Below the pieces are notes generated by a model. That model made no database searches, was not told the DNA's origin, and worked only from the letters and a program-made list of their open reading frames with translations. The position numbers and the translations under genes were made by a program. DNA of 37,464 bases, taken from the NCBI GenBank assembly GCA_030740435.1, contig JASLXG010000146.1, forward strand, positions 1-37,464. The letters run 5' to 3'. The stretch comes from Alphaproteobacteria bacterium. Lineage in GTDB: Bacteria; Pseudomonadota; Alphaproteobacteria; UBA2966. The stretch's first letter is position 1. Every line of letters starts with the position of its first letter. Positions 8,944 to 20,515 of this stretch are shown in pieces.

Positions 8944-9279
8944 ATGGTAGCCGTCATTCTCGTCATTCATCTGCTGCTGGCCATCTCGCTGGTCATCACG
9001 GTGCTGTTGCAGCGCAGCGAAGGCGGTGCCCTGGGCATGGGCGGGGGCGGTGGCGGCGGTTTGATGACCGGGCGCGGCGCCGCCAATCTGCTTACCCGAA
9101 CCACCGCCATCCTGGCCGCCTGCTTCATGACGACCAGTATTTTGCTGGCGATTCTGGCCGGCGGCGATCGGGGGCCGGGTTCGATCATCGACCGCGAGGC
9201 AACTTCGGGCCAACCGGCCCAGGAACAGCCGGCCGAGCCGGCCGAACCGGCCGGGCCCAAGGTGCCGATTTCCCAGTAG
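8944..9279 (+). CDS. secG: Preprotein translocase subunit SecG
   Basis: A 111-residue inner-membrane protein that assists SecYE in protein export. The first helix (about 2-20, VILVIHLLLAISLVITVLL), the conserved QRSEGGALGMGGG turn and the second helix (about 51-70) are the whole SecG signature. The tail is a Pro/Ala/Glu-rich extension common in alphaproteobacteria. The start ATG 8944 lies 114 bases after the repaired GST stop. A possible -10 TATAAG at 8884-8889 could give it its own transcript, but I see no good -35. An intrinsic terminator follows the gene. Confidence 0.93.
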   Translation: MVAVILVIHLLLAISLVITVLLQRSEGGALGMGGGGGGGLMTGRGAANLLTRTTAILAACFMTTSILLAILAGGDRGPGSIIDREATSGQPAQEQPAEPAEPAGPKVPISQ

Positions 9280-9307
9280 GGCGGTAGAGAAAAGAGAAAA
9301 ATCACCC

Positions 9308-9333
9308 GGGGCGGCCCTCAAGCCGCCTCTTTT
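9308..9333 (+). terminator. Rho-independent terminator after secG
   Basis: The arms GGGGCGGC (9308-9315) and GCCGCCTC (9322-9329) form an 8-bp stem with one G-T wobble around the loop CCTCAA. TTTT (9330-9333) follows at once. It closes the tpiA-GST-secG transcript 29 bases after the secG stop. Confidence 0.75.
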
Positions 9334-9372
9334 GCTTGGGCTGGTGAACATAGTGTTGTAGGGTGGCGGTCC

Positions 9373-11001
9373 ATGACGCGGTACATATTTATCACCGGCG
9401 GCGTGGTCTCCTCACTGGGAAAAGGCTTGGCTTCGGCGGCCCTCGGTGCGCTCTTGCAGGCGCGGGGCTATAGCGTCCGGCTGCGCAAGCTGGACCCTTA
9501 CCTCAACGTCGATCCCGGCACCATGAACCCCTTCGAGCACGGCGAGGTCTACGTCACCGACGATGGCGCCGAAACCGATCTCGACCTGGGACATTATGAA
9601 CGTTTCACCGGCGTCGCGGCGCGCCAGAGCGACAATGTCACCTCGGGCGGCATCTACCAGAGCATCATCAGCCGCGAGCGCCGCGGCGACTATCTCGGCG
9701 GCACGGTGCAGGTTATTCCCCATGTCACCGGGGCCATCAAGGACTTCATCCTGGCCGCTGCCGAGGAGCAGGATTTCGTGCTTTGCGAGATCGGCGGCAC
9801 GGTCGGAGATATCGAAGGCCTGCCGTTTTTCGAGGCTATTCGCCAGTTGGGTAACGAGCTGGAACGCGACCAGGCGGTTTTCGTCCACCTCACGCTGATC
9901 CCCTATATTGGCTCGGCCGGCGAGCTCAAGACCAAGCCGACGCAGCATTCGGTCAAGGAGTTGCGCTCGATTGGCATCCAGCCCGACGTGTTGCTCTGCC
10001 GCTGCGACCGCCCCTTTCCCGACAAGGAGCGGCGCAAGATAGCGCTCCATTGCAATGTGCGCGAGGAAGCGGTGATCCCGGCACTCGATGTTTCCTCGAT
10101 CTACGAGGTACCGCTGCGCTACCATGAACAGGGCATGGATGAACAAGTCCTGCGCTGCTTTGGCATCGAAGACCCGCCGGCCCCGGACCTGACGGCCTGG
10201 CAGGAAATCCAGCCGCGCATCGAAACCCCCGAGGGCGAGGTCAAAATCGCCGTGGTGGGCAAGTACACCGGCCTCAAGGACGCCTACAAATCGCTCGACG
10301 AGGCGCTGGGCCACGGCGGTATCGCCAACAACGTGCGCGTCGGCGTCGAGTGGATCGAGTCCGAGACCTTCGAACACGATGGCACGCTGCACCATCTCGA
10401 GGGCGTCAACGGCATCCTGGTGCCCGGCGGTTTCGGCGAACGCGGCGCCGAGGGCAAGATCTCGGCCGTGCGCCTGGCTCGCGAGCGCCGCATCCCCTAT
10501 TTCGGCATCTGCTTCGGCATGCAGATGGCGGTCATCGAGGCGGCCCGCAACATGGCCGGCATCAAGGGCGCCAACTCGACCGAGTTCGGACCCTGCGACG
10601 AGCCCGTAGTCGGGCTGTTAACCGAGTGGGAGCGCGAGGGCTGGATCGAGCGCCGCCAGGAGGGCGACGACATGGGCGGCACCATGCGGCTAGGCGCCTA
10701 CGATTGCCTGGTCAAACCGGGCAGCGGCGTACACCGGATCTACGGCAGCGACGAGATCAGCGAGCGCCACCGCCACCGCTATGAAGTCAACTTCCGCTAC
10801 GAGAACAAGCTGGCCGACGCCGGCCTGATATTTTCCGGCCGCTCGCCCGACGGCATGTTGCCCGAGATCCTTGAAATACCGGATCACCCCTGGTTCGTGG
10901 GCGTGCAGTTTCACCCCGAACTCAAATCCAAGCCCTTCGATCCCCATCCCCTGTTCGCCTCGTTCATCAAGGCGGCGGTGGATCAGTCGCGGCTGGTTTG
11001 A
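9373..11001 (+). CDS. pyrG: CTP synthase
   Basis: A 542-residue cytosolic enzyme that makes CTP from UTP, ATP and glutamine. The N-terminal synthetase domain (about 1-265) starts with [15 protein letters not shown] and carries [15 protein letters not shown]. The C-terminal class-I glutaminase domain carries the nucleophile C380 (GICFGMQ), with H514 and E516 (QFHPE) completing the triad. Length is typical. It is the first gene after the secG terminator. Its stop TGA overlaps the next reading frame, and kdsA follows directly. Confidence 0.98.
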   Translation: MTRYIFITGGVVSSLGKGLASAALGALLQARGYSVRLRKLDPYLNVDPGTMNPFEHGEVYVTDDGAETDLDLGHYERFTGVAARQSDNVTSGGIYQSIISRERRGDYLGGTVQVIPHVTGAIKDFILAAAEEQDFVLCEIGGTVGDIEGLPFFEAIRQLGNELERDQAVFVHLTLIPYIGSAGELKTKPTQHSVKELRSIGIQPDVLLCRCDRPFPDKERRKIALHCNVREEAVIPALDVSSIYEVPLRYHEQGMDEQVLRCFGIEDPPAPDLTAWQEIQPRIETPEGEVKIAVVGKYTGLKDAYKSLDEALGHGGIANNVRVGVEWIESETFEHDGTLHHLEGVNGILVPGGFGERGAEGKISAVRLARERRIPYFGICFGMQMAVIEAARNMAGIKGANSTEFGPCDEPVVGLLTEWEREGWIERRQEGDDMGGTMRLGAYDCLVKPGSGVHRIYGSDEISERHRHRYEVNFRYENKLADAGLIFSGRSPDGMLPEILEIPDHPWFVGVQFHPELKSKPFDPHPLFASFIKAAVDQSRLV

Positions 11002-11015
11002 GGGAAGTCCTGGCC

Positions 11016-13144
<2,129 letters not shown>

Positions 13145-13219
13145 GCCTTCGAGCGGGATGGGGGTGAATCAAACAGGCAATAAGTCGCTCTAAGCACAAG
13201 ACTCTATTGCATTTTTTTC

Positions 13220-13248
13220 TTGACGCAGTCGAATCTGTTGTGATTCGA
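13220..13248 (+). promoter_or_regulatory. Possible promoter/operator before ftsB
   Basis: A TTGACG (13220-13225) resembling a -35 box is followed by the inverted repeat TCGAATC (13229-13235) / GATTCGA (13242-13248) with loop TGTTGT, just before the ftsB start at 13256. No good -10 is seen at the right spacing. If the repeat is real it would sit on the leader or the transcription start. Confidence 0.25.
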
Positions 13249-13255
13249 TCCGGCC

Positions 13256-13573
13256 ATGGGCATGACCTCCGAGCTCCGCCGCCGGGCCAAGTTCGCGGCA
13301 CTGCCGCTGCTGGCGGTGGCCTGCATCGCCTATTTCGGCTATCACGCCGTCGAGGGCGACCGCGGCCTGGTGGCCTGGTTGCGCCTGGGCCAGCAGGTGC
13401 AGAAGGTCGAGGCCCGCATCGGACTCAACAAGATCGAGATCGATCGTCTGGAGCGCCGCGTCGCGCTTTTGAATGCCAAGTCGCTGGATCGCGACATGCT
13501 GGACGAGAGGGCCCGCGCCGTGCTCGGCCTGGCGCACCCCGATGAAATCACCATCATCGTTCCGCCGAATTAG
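13256..13573 (+). CDS. ftsB: Septum formation initiator FtsB/DivIC-family protein
   Basis: A 105-residue bitopic cell-division protein. One transmembrane helix (about 14-31) is followed by a heptad-rich coiled coil (QQVQKVEARIGLNKIEIDRL) and a short C-terminal domain with ARAVLGLAHPDE, the typical FtsB/DivIC ending. It would join FtsL and FtsQ in the divisome. Placement between eno and the pdh genes is the usual alphaproteobacterial order. ATG 13256 or the ATG two codons later (13262) could be the start. Confidence 0.88.
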   Translation: MGMTSELRRRAKFAALPLLAVACIAYFGYHAVEGDRGLVAWLRLGQQVQKVEARIGLNKIEIDRLERRVALLNAKSLDRDMLDERARAVLGLAHPDEITIIVPPN

Positions 13574-13585
13574 CCCACGAATCAC

Positions 13586-13604
13586 TTAACTCACATCGAG
13601 TTAA
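13586..13604 (+). promoter_or_regulatory. Perfect AT-rich inverted repeat between ftsB and pdhA (possible operator)
   Basis: TTAACTC (13586-13592) and GAGTTAA (13598-13604) form a perfect 7-bp dyad with a 5-bp centre. It lies 13 bases after ftsB and just upstream of the likely pdhA promoter. The AT content and symmetry look like a transcription-factor site. I cannot name the factor. Confidence 0.35.
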
Positions 13605-13621
13605 TCCGTATTTTCTGCAGA

Positions 13622-13650
13622 TTTTCAATACCTTATCACGAAATTATTAG
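13622..13650 (+). promoter_or_regulatory. Likely promoter of the pdhABC-lpdA-lipA operon
   Basis: TTTTCA (13622-13627) and TATTAG (13645-13650) are 17 bp apart; each matches four of six consensus bases. It lies in the AT-rich part of the 178-bp gap before pdhA, about 100 bases upstream of its start. Confidence 0.4.
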
Positions 13651-13751
13651 ATCCAAAAAGGGTTCCGGTGGGGCGCTATCCCGGAGTAAGATGAGCCCGC
13701 GTCGAGGCCTAGCCCGCATTTCCCACCGGGTCACGGCTAGCGGGAGGAAAA

Positions 13752-14816
13752 ATGGCGAAATCCCAGCGAGGGGGCCAAAGCAAGGCCCCGACGGGCCGAA
13801 AATCGGCCGCCGGGCGCAAGGCCCGGGTCAAGAAAGCACCACCGCCGGCGGTCGCCAGCAGCCAGGAGTTGCTGCGCCACTATCGCGCCATGCTGCTGAT
13901 CAGGCGCTTCGAGGAAAAGGCCGGCCAGCTTTACGGTATGGGCCTGATCGGCGGCTTTTGCCATCTCTACATCGGCCAGGAGGCGGTCGTGGTGGGCTTG
14001 GCCGCGGCCAAGCAAGAGGACGATTCGTTCATCACCACCTACCGCGACCATGGCCACATGCTGGCCTGCGGCATGGCGCCGCGTGGCGTCATGGCCGAAT
14101 TGACCGGGCGGCGCGGCGGCTATGCCAAGGGCAAGGGCGGCTCGATGCACATGTTCTCCCGCGAGCGCAATTTTTTCGGCGGCCACGGCATCGTCGGCGC
14201 CTCGGTGCCGCTGGGCACGGGCCTCGCTTTCGCCGAGAAATACCGCGGCTCCGACAACGTCGTGCTGGCCTTTTTCGGCGATGGCGCCGCCAACCAGGGC
14301 CAGGTCTACGAGGCCCTCAACATGGCGGCGCTGTGGACGCTGCCGGTGCTCTACGTCATCGAAAACAACCAATATGCCATGGGTACGGCGGTCTCGCGGG
14401 CTTCGGCCCAGACCGAGCTTTCGCGCCGCGGCGAAAGCTTCGGTATTCCCGGCATGCAGGTCGACGGCATGGACGTGCTGGCCGTCAAGGCGGCCGGCGA
14501 GGAGGCCCTGGCGCACTGCCGGGCCGGCCGCGGGCCGCTGGTCATGGAGGTCATGACCTATCGTTACCGTGGCCATTCGATGTCGGATCCGGCCAAATAC
14601 CGGACCCGCGAAGAGGTCCAGAAGGTGCGCCAGGAACGTGACGCCATCGACCGCGTCCGCGACCTGCTGCTGGCCGCCGGCGAGATCAGCGAGAGCGATC
14701 TCAAGGAAATCGACCGCGAGGTCAAAGGCGTGGTCTCCGAGGCCGCCGAGTTCGCCCAGCAAAGCCCCGAGCCCGAGCCGGACGAGCTTTACCGCGACGT
14801 CCTGGTCGCGGTCTGA
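13752..14816 (+). CDS. pdhA: Pyruvate dehydrogenase E1 component, alpha subunit
   Basis: A 354-residue subunit of the thiamine-diphosphate E1 enzyme that decarboxylates pyruvate. Visible are [20 protein letters not shown], the [18 protein letters not shown] block and the ThDP/Mg motif [17 protein letters not shown] ending in ENNQYAMGT. The phosphorylation-loop region [16 protein letters not shown] is also present. Residues 1-37 are a basic Lys/Arg/Ala/Pro extension before the catalytic fold, similar to tails in other alphaproteobacterial PdhA proteins. The start ATG 13752 follows GGGAGG (13742-13747). It is the first gene of the PDH operon, with pdhB 11 bp downstream. Confidence 0.96.
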   Translation: MAKSQRGGQSKAPTGRKSAAGRKARVKKAPPPAVASSQELLRHYRAMLLIRRFEEKAGQLYGMGLIGGFCHLYIGQEAVVVGLAAAKQEDDSFITTYRDHGHMLACGMAPRGVMAELTGRRGGYAKGKGGSMHMFSRERNFFGGHGIVGASVPLGTGLAFAEKYRGSDNVVLAFFGDGAANQGQVYEALNMAALWTLPVLYVIENNQYAMGTAVSRASAQTELSRRGESFGIPGMQVDGMDVLAVKAAGEEALAHCRAGRGPLVMEVMTYRYRGHSMSDPAKYRTREEVQKVRQERDAIDRVRDLLLAAGEISESDLKEIDREVKGVVSEAAEFAQQSPEPEPDELYRDVLVAV

Positions 14817-14827
14817 GAGGCGCCACC

Positions 14828-16240
14828 ATGGCGGTTCCCATCCTCATGCCGGCGCTCTCGCCCACCATGACCGAGGGCAATATCGCGCGCTGGCTGAAGA
14901 ACGAGGGCGATAGCGTAGCGGCCGGCGAGATCATCGCCGAGATCGAGACCGACAAGGCGACCATGGAACTGGAAGCGGCCGAGGACGGCGTGCTGGGCCG
15001 TATCGTGCTGGCCGCCGGCAGCGAGGGCGTGGCCGTCAACAGCGTCATCGCCGTGTTGCTGGAGGAGGGCGAGGGGCCCGAGGCCATCGCAGCCGCGCTC
15101 GACGCGCCGTCGCCGCTGGCCGCGCCGACGGCCTCAGAGCCTGCCCCGGAGCCAGTCCCTATGCCAGCCCCTATGCCGGCTCCTGAACCAGCCTCGCCGC
15201 CGGCTACCGCGCCCGGACCGGGGGAAATCGCCTCCGGCCCGACCGTCAGCCAGACCGTGCGCGAGGCGCTGCGCGATGCCATGGCCGAGGAAATGCGCCG
15301 CGACGACACGGTTTTTTTGCTGGGCGAGGAGGTAGCCGAATACCAGGGCGCCTACAAGGTCAGCCAGGGCCTGCTGGAGGAATTCGGCGCCCGGCGCGTC
15401 ATCGATACGCCGATCACCGAGCATGGCTTTGCCGGCATCGGCGTCGGCGCTGCCTATCAGGGACTCAGGCCGATCGTCGAGTTCATGACCTTCAATTTCG
15501 CCATGCAAGCCATCGATCACATCATCAATTCGGCGGCCAAGACGCTCTACATGTCGGGCGGCCAGATGCCGTGCCCCATCGTCTTCCGCGGCCCCAACGG
15601 GCCGGCCGCCCGGGTCGCCGCCCAGCATTCCCAGTGCTACGCCAGTTGGTACGCCCATTGCCCCGGCCTCAAGGTGGTGGCGCCCCACTCGGCGGCCGAC
15701 GCCAAGGGACTGTTGAAAGCCGCCATCCGCGATCCCAACCCGGTGATCTTTCTGGAGAACGAGATCCTTTATGGCCGCAGCTTCGAGGTCCCCGAGAACA
15801 CAGGGGAGCAGGGCGGCGACGACGGCATCATTCCGCTGGGCCTGGCGCGCATCGTGCGGCCGGGCCGCGACGTCACCATCGTCAGCTTCTCGATCTCGGT
15901 CGACCACGCCATCACGGCGGCTGAGGTGCTGGCCGGCGAGGGCATCGAGGCCGAAGTCATCGATCTGCGCACCATCAGGCCCTTGGACCTCGACACCTTG
16001 GCGGCCTCGGTGCGCAAGACCAACCGGGCCGTGACGGTGGAGGAGGGCTGGCCCACTTGCGGCGTCGGCAGCGAGCTCTCGGCGCTGCTGATGGAACACT
16101 GTTTCGACGATCTCGACGCCCCGGTGCTGCGCGTCAGCGGCGTCGACGTACCCATGCCCTACGCCGCCAACCTCGAACAACTGGCGCTGCCGCAGCCCGA
16201 GCAGGTGGTCGCGGCGGCGCGTTCCGTCTGTTATCGCTGA
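14828..16240 (+). CDS. pdhB: Pyruvate dehydrogenase E1 component, beta subunit, with N-terminal lipoyl domain
   Basis: A 470-residue subunit that completes the E1 heterotetramer. Residues 1-80 are a lipoyl domain with the modified lysine K43 (ETDKATMEL). An Ala/Pro-rich linker (about 95-135) leads to the transketolase-like E1-beta domain (about 138-470). This domain shows [52 protein letters not shown] and [11 protein letters not shown]. The extra lipoyl domain on E1-beta is a known alphaproteobacterial arrangement. Its DNA closely resembles the lipoyl domain of pdhC, which suggests duplication. It lies between pdhA and pdhC with short gaps. Confidence 0.96.
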   Translation: MAVPILMPALSPTMTEGNIARWLKNEGDSVAAGEIIAEIETDKATMELEAAEDGVLGRIVLAAGSEGVAVNSVIAVLLEEGEGPEAIAAALDAPSPLAAPTASEPAPEPVPMPAPMPAPEPASPPATAPGPGEIASGPTVSQTVREALRDAMAEEMRRDDTVFLLGEEVAEYQGAYKVSQGLLEEFGARRVIDTPITEHGFAGIGVGAAYQGLRPIVEFMTFNFAMQAIDHIINSAAKTLYMSGGQMPCPIVFRGPNGPAARVAAQHSQCYASWYAHCPGLKVVAPHSAADAKGLLKAAIRDPNPVIFLENEILYGRSFEVPENTGEQGGDDGIIPLGLARIVRPGRDVTIVSFSISVDHAITAAEVLAGEGIEAEVIDLRTIRPLDLDTLAASVRKTNRAVTVEEGWPTCGVGSELSALLMEHCFDDLDAPVLRVSGVDVPMPYAANLEQLALPQPEQVVAAARSVCYR

Positions 16241-16264
16241 GCTTTCCCGGCGCAGGAGAATCTT

Positions 16265-17692
16265 ATGCCCCTGACCATCACCATGCCGGCGCTTTCGCCC
16301 ACCATGACCGAGGGCCGCATCGCGCGTTGGCTGGTCAAGGAAGGCGACAGCGTGGCGCCGGGCGACGTCATTGCCGAAATCGAGACCGACAAGGCAACCA
16401 TGGAACTAGAGGCTGACGAGGAGGGCGTGGTCGGCTCCATCATGGTGGCCGAGGGCGGTGATGCCGTGCCCGTCAATACGCCCATCGCCATCATCCTGGG
16501 CGACGGCGAGAGCGCATCGGCGCCGGCGGCGCCGCAAGTTGCTCCGGCTCCGGCCCCGACCCCGGAGCCGGCTCCAGCAGCGGCCCCGGCGCCAGCACCA
16601 GCGGCCCAAGAACAGGACAAATCGGCGCCGGCCGGCGGCGGCGGGCGCATCGCCGCCAGCCCGGCGGCGCGGCGCCTGGCCAAGGAGAAGGGCCTCGAGC
16701 TCTCGGCCATTCAAGGCAGTGGCCCCGGCGGCCGCATCGTCAAAACGGACGTCGAGGCCGCCACGGCTGTTTCTCAGGCTGCAGCCGTGACTGCGGCTCC
16801 GCCGCCCAGCGCGGCCCAATCCAAGGTTTCACCGCTGGCCGGCCGCATGGCGGCCCAGGCCGGCATCGACCTGGCGACGCTGGCCGGCAGCGGTGCCGAG
16901 GGCAAGATCGTCAAGGCCGACATCGACGCGGCGCTGGCTGGCGGAACCCAGGCCGGCGCCGTCTCGGCAGCGCCCACAGCGGCCGCCCCGGCCCCGGCCC
17001 CGGCCACGGGTGACACCGAGGTGCCGCTCAGCCTGATGCGCAAGACCATCGCCCGGCGGCTCACGGAATCGAAGCAAACGGTGCCGCACTTCTACCAGAT
17101 CGTCGAGTGCGACATCGAACGCCTGAACGAGCTGCTGGAAGAGCTCAACGGCCGCGAGGGCGCCGCTTACAAGCTCACCATCAACGATTTCCTGGTGCGT
17201 GCCCTGGCCTTGGCCCTGAAGGCCCAGCCCGAGGTCAACGCCAGTTGGGGCGAGACGGTAATGTTGCAGCACAACTCGGTCGACGTGGCGGTGGCGGTGG
17301 CCACCGAGGGCGGCCTGATCACGCCCATCGTCCGCCAGGCCGACCGAATGGGGCTGGCGGAGATCTCGACCGCGGTCCGCGAACTGGCCGGCCGGGCCCG
17401 CCAGGGCAAGTTGGCGCCCGAGGAATACCAGGGCGGCAGCTTCACCATTTCCAACCTCGGTATGTTCGGTATCACCGAATTCTCGGCCATCATCAACCCG
17501 CCGCAATCGGGCATCATGGCGGTTGGCGTCGGTCAACAGCGGCCCCTGGTGCGTGACGGCGCCCTGGCCATCGCTACCTTGATGACCTGCACCTTTTCCT
17601 TCGACCACCGTGTCGTCGACGGCGTCCTGGGCGCCCACTTCGCCAACGCCTTCAAGGGCTTCGTCGAAGATCCCTTGAGCATGCTGCTGTAA
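16265..17692 (+). CDS. pdhC: Pyruvate dehydrogenase E2 (dihydrolipoyl acetyltransferase) with two subunit-binding domains
   Basis: A 475-residue core enzyme that moves the acetyl group from lipoate to coenzyme A. The lipoyl domain (1-80) has K43 in [10 protein letters not shown] long Ala/Pro linker is followed by a peripheral subunit-binding domain at about 128-165 (ASPAARRLAKEKGLEL, GSGPGGRIVKTDVE). Unusually, a second such domain follows at about 187-225 (SPLAGRMAAQAGIDL, GSGAEGKIVKADID). The catalytic CAT domain (about 245-475) carries H448 and D452 in DHRVVDG. Most E2 proteins of this group have a single binding domain. The gene lies 24 bp after pdhB and 16 bp before lpdA. Confidence 0.96.
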   Translation: MPLTITMPALSPTMTEGRIARWLVKEGDSVAPGDVIAEIETDKATMELEADEEGVVGSIMVAEGGDAVPVNTPIAIILGDGESASAPAAPQVAPAPAPTPEPAPAAAPAPAPAAQEQDKSAPAGGGGRIAASPAARRLAKEKGLELSAIQGSGPGGRIVKTDVEAATAVSQAAAVTAAPPPSAAQSKVSPLAGRMAAQAGIDLATLAGSGAEGKIVKADIDAALAGGTQAGAVSAAPTAAAPAPAPATGDTEVPLSLMRKTIARRLTESKQTVPHFYQIVECDIERLNELLEELNGREGAAYKLTINDFLVRALALALKAQPEVNASWGETVMLQHNSVDVAVAVATEGGLITPIVRQADRMGLAEISTAVRELAGRARQGKLAPEEYQGGSFTISNLGMFGITEFSAIINPPQSGIMAVGVGQQRPLVRDGALAIATLMTCTFSFDHRVVDGVLGAHFANAFKGFVEDPLSMLL

Positions 17693-17708
17693 GCGGGAGG
17701 GGCGGGAT

Positions 17709-19103
17709 ATGGCCGAGGCCTATGATCTGGTTGTGGTGGGCGGCGGGCCGGGCGGCTACGTGGCTGCCATCCGGGCCGCCCAGTTGGGCTTGAAGACGGC
17801 GCTGGTGGAAGCCCGGGAGCTTGGCGGCGTCTGCCTCAATTGGGGTTGCATCCCGACCAAGACGCTGTTGCGGGCGGCCGAGATCCACCATCTCGGCGGC
17901 CGCCTCGAGGAATTCGGCCTCAGCGGCAGCGTCGGCTTCGATCTCGAAAAAGTCGTGGCCCGCAGCCGGGCCGTGGCCGGCCAGCTCTCGCAGGGTGTGC
18001 AGTATCTGCTGAAGAAGAACAAGGTGACGGTGATTTCCGGGTACGGCCGGCTGGCCGGAGGCGGCCGGCTGGCGGTCGAAAGCGATGCCGGGACAAGCGA
18101 AATCACCGCGCCGCACATTATTTTGGCCAGCGGCGCCCGGCCCCGCGACCTGCCGGGTCTGGCCGTCGATGGCAAGCTTATCTGGAGCTATCGCAAGGCC
18201 ATGGTGCCTGATCGCCTGCCCAAATCGCTGCTGGTGGTGGGTTCGGGCGCCATCGGCATCGAATTCGCGAGCTTCTACCACGAACTCGGGGCCGAGGTGA
18301 CGGTGCTCGAGGTGCTTGATCGGGTGCTGCCGGTGGAGGACGAGGAGATCTCGGCGCTCTTGCAAAAGGCCCTGGAAAAGCAGGGACTGGCAATCCACAC
18401 CGGTGCTGGCCTGGAGAGCCTGACGGTCGGCGGCGACAGTGTCGCGGCGCGCTTCAAGACCGCCGACGGCTCCGCTCACGAAGCTGACTTCGAACGCGTC
18501 ATCATGGCCGTTGGCATCACCGGTAATGTCGAGAACATGGGTCTCGAGGAAGCCGGCGTGAAGATCGACCGCGGCCACGTGGTGATCGATCAATGGTGCC
18601 GCACCGGGGTCGACGGCATCTACGCCATCGGCGATCTCGCGGGGCCGCCGTGGCTGGCCCACAAGGCCAGCCACGAGGGCGTGATTTGTGTCGAGAAGAT
18701 CGCCGGTGTGGCCGACGTTCATCCCCTGAATACCCTGAATATTCCCGGCTGCACCTACTGCCGGCCCCAGGTCGCCAGCCTCGGCCTGAGCGAAACCGGG
18801 GCCCTGGCCGCCGGCCACCAGGTTCGCGTCGGCCGTTTTCCGCTCATCGGCAACGGCAAGGCGGTAGCGCTGGGCGAGCCCGAGGGCCTGATCAAAACTG
18901 TCTTTGACGCCACCACGGGCGAGCTTCTAGGGGCCCACATGATCGGCGCCGAGGTTACCGAGATGATTCAGGGCTTCGTCGTGGCCAAAACCTTGGAGAC
19001 CACCGAGGCGGAACTGATGGCCACGGTCTTCCCCCACCCGACGATCTCGGAAGCCATGCACGAATCGGTGCTTGACGCCTTCGACCGGGCCCTACATTTC
19101 TAG
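17709..19103 (+). CDS. lpdA: Dihydrolipoyl dehydrogenase (E3)
   Basis: A 464-residue FAD flavoenzyme that reoxidises dihydrolipoate with NAD+. The N-terminal FAD motif is [13 protein letters not shown]. The redox disulfide is C42 and C47 ([16 protein letters not shown]). A second dinucleotide motif, [14 protein letters not shown], binds NAD. The C-terminal dimer domain ends with H443 and E448 (PHPTISE), the catalytic pair. It completes the PDH complex encoded just upstream, and may also serve 2-oxoglutarate dehydrogenase. A perfect 9-bp stem-loop covers its stop codon. Confidence 0.96.
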   Translation: MAEAYDLVVVGGGPGGYVAAIRAAQLGLKTALVEARELGGVCLNWGCIPTKTLLRAAEIHHLGGRLEEFGLSGSVGFDLEKVVARSRAVAGQLSQGVQYLLKKNKVTVISGYGRLAGGGRLAVESDAGTSEITAPHIILASGARPRDLPGLAVDGKLIWSYRKAMVPDRLPKSLLVVGSGAIGIEFASFYHELGAEVTVLEVLDRVLPVEDEEISALLQKALEKQGLAIHTGAGLESLTVGGDSVAARFKTADGSAHEADFERVIMAVGITGNVENMGLEEAGVKIDRGHVVIDQWCRTGVDGIYAIGDLAGPPWLAHKASHEGVICVEKIAGVADVHPLNTLNIPGCTYCRPQVASLGLSETGALAAGHQVRVGRFPLIGNGKAVALGEPEGLIKTVFDATTGELLGAHMIGAEVTEMIQGFVVAKTLETTEAELMATVFPHPTISEAMHESVLDAFDRALHF

Positions 19104-19109
19104 GGCCCG
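19086..19109 (+). other. Perfect 9-bp stem-loop over the lpdA stop codon
   Basis: CGGGCCCTA (19086-19094) pairs without mismatch with TAGGGCCCG (19101-19109) around the loop CATTTC. The lpdA stop TAG is the first three bases of the 3' arm. No T-run follows, so it is unlikely to be an intrinsic terminator by itself. It lies 20 bases before the lipA start and might protect the upstream mRNA or lower lipA expression. Confidence 0.65.
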
Positions 19110-19128
19110 ACACGAGTTCGAGCCCCTT

Positions 19129-20046
19129 ATGACCAAGTCCTCGCAAGCAGCCAAATCGCGGACGCCAGGCAAGCCGGATTGGATCCGGGTGCGGGCCCCG
19201 ACCTCGGCTGCCTATGGCGATACCCGCCGGCTGATGCGCCGCTTGGGTCTCAACACGGTGTGCGAGGCGGCGGCCTGCCCCAACATCGGCGAATGCTGGC
19301 AACGCCGCCACGCCACGGTAATGATTCTGGGCGACATCTGCACCCGGGCCTGTGCTTTTTGCAACGTCGCCACTGGCAAACCGGGGCCGCTCGATGGCGA
19401 CGAGCCCGGCCACGTCGCCGAAGCCGTGGCCGAGCTTGAGCTGCGCCACGTCGTCATCACCTCGGTCGATCGCGACGACCTCGAGGATGGCGGGGCAGGG
19501 CAGTTCGTGGCCTGCATCGAGGCCGTGCGAACCCGCTCGCCGCAAACCACGATCGAGGTGCTGACGCCCGATTTCCTGCGCAAGGCCGGCGCCCTGGAGG
19601 CGGTGGTGGCGGCCCGGCCCGACGTCTTCAACCATAACCTCGAAACCGTGCCCCGGCTCTATCCCGACATCCGGCCCGGGGCGCGCTATTTCCATTCGCT
19701 GAGGCTGCTCGACCGGGTCAAGGAGAACGACCCGGATATGTTCAGCAAATCCGGAATCATGGTGGGGCTTGGCGAAAGTCGCGGCGAGGTCCACCAGGTG
19801 ATGGATGACATGCGTAGTGCCGGCGTCGACTTCATCACCATCGGCCAGTACCTGCAGCCCACACCGCGGCATGCGCCGGTACTCGATTTCGTCACCCCCG
19901 AGGAGTTCGCCGATTACCAGCGCGCGGCCTTGGGCAAGGGTTTCCTGTTGGCCTCGGCGACGCCGCTGACGCGCTCGTCCTACCATGCCGACGATGATTT
20001 CCGCGCCTTGCGCGAAGCCCGTGCCAGGCATGCCGACCCACGCTGA
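19129..20046 (+). CDS. lipA: Lipoyl synthase
   Basis: A 305-residue radical-SAM enzyme that inserts two sulfurs into octanoyl groups to make lipoate. The auxiliary-cluster motif is [12 protein letters not shown] (CX4CX5C). The radical-SAM motif is CTRACAFC (CX3CX2C). Also present are [12 protein letters not shown] and [10 protein letters not shown] start it at ATG 19129, 25 bases after lpdA, because the longer frame would begin inside lpdA. Its product modifies the lipoyl lysines of the PdhB and PdhC encoded upstream, so the operon couples complex and cofactor. The 3' end overlaps the next gene by 17 bases. Confidence 0.96.
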   Translation: MTKSSQAAKSRTPGKPDWIRVRAPTSAAYGDTRRLMRRLGLNTVCEAAACPNIGECWQRRHATVMILGDICTRACAFCNVATGKPGPLDGDEPGHVAEAVAELELRHVVITSVDRDDLEDGGAGQFVACIEAVRTRSPQTTIEVLTPDFLRKAGALEAVVAARPDVFNHNLETVPRLYPDIRPGARYFHSLRLLDRVKENDPDMFSKSGIMVGLGESRGEVHQVMDDMRSAGVDFITIGQYLQPTPRHAPVLDFVTPEEFADYQRAALGKGFLLASATPLTRSSYHADDDFRALREARARHADPR

Positions 20047-20515
20047 GAAACGCACCCTTCCCCACACGCCCGAGCAGCTTTTCGAGCTGGTAGCAGGGAT
20101 CGATCGCTATCCCGAGTTCCTACCTTGGTGCAAAAGCGCCTGCATCACCAAGCGCGAAGGTGGCGTGCTGCACGCCGATATCACGGTTGGCTTCAAGCTG
20201 TTTCGCGAGAAATTCGGCTCGCGTGTGACCCTCGATCGACCTCACCGCATCGACGTTAAATATCTCACCGGACCCTTTCGCCATCTCGATAACCACTGGA
20301 TCTTCCATCCCGAGCCCGAGGGCCGCTGCACCATCGAGTTCTTCATCGATTTCGAGTTCCGCTCGCGCCTCCTGCAACGCCTGATCGGGGCGCTTTTCAA
20401 TGAGGCGGTGCGGCGCATGGTGCGGGCCTTCGAGGTGCGGGCCGGGCGGCTTTACGGCGTCCAGGGCCAAGTGGCGGCAAAACGCGGCCGCCTCAGGCGC
20501 CACCCCCGTCGATAG
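20030..20515 (+). CDS. COQ10/RatA-like START-domain protein (ubiquinone-binding)
   Basis: A 161-residue single-domain protein of the START/Bet v1-like polyketide-cyclase family. It begins [23 protein letters not shown] and has the pattern [14 protein letters not shown] and [11 protein letters not shown] typical of COQ10 and E. coli RatA. Mitochondrial COQ10 binds ubiquinone and supports respiration. RatA was reported as a ribosome-association toxin, but in alphaproteobacteria the COQ10 role is the more likely. Start ATG 20030 lies within the end of lipA, suggesting coupling. Its last 23 bases overlap the end of the convergent protease gene. Confidence 0.88.
   Translation: MPTHAEKRTLPHTPEQLFELVAGIDRYPEFLPWCKSACITKREGGVLHADITVGFKLFREKFGSRVTLDRPHRIDVKYLTGPFRHLDNHWIFHPEPEGRCTIEFFIDFEFRSRLLQRLIGALFNEAVRRMVRAFEVRAGRLYGVQGQVAAKRGRLRRHPRR

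Noticed and set aside
13586-13604. CtrA binding site (TTAA-N7-TTAA) before pdhA
   Set aside because: The two TTAA blocks are 11 bp apart, not 7, and lie in an inverted repeat.
14828-15070. Lipoyl domain on the E1-beta subunit as a new fusion
   Set aside because: It is an established alphaproteobacterial feature; both the lipoyl and E1-beta parts are intact.
20030-20515. Type II toxin of a RatAB toxin-antitoxin system
   Set aside because: No partner gene is adjacent (the next gene is convergent), and the COQ10-like ubiquinone-binding role fits the family and the operon better.
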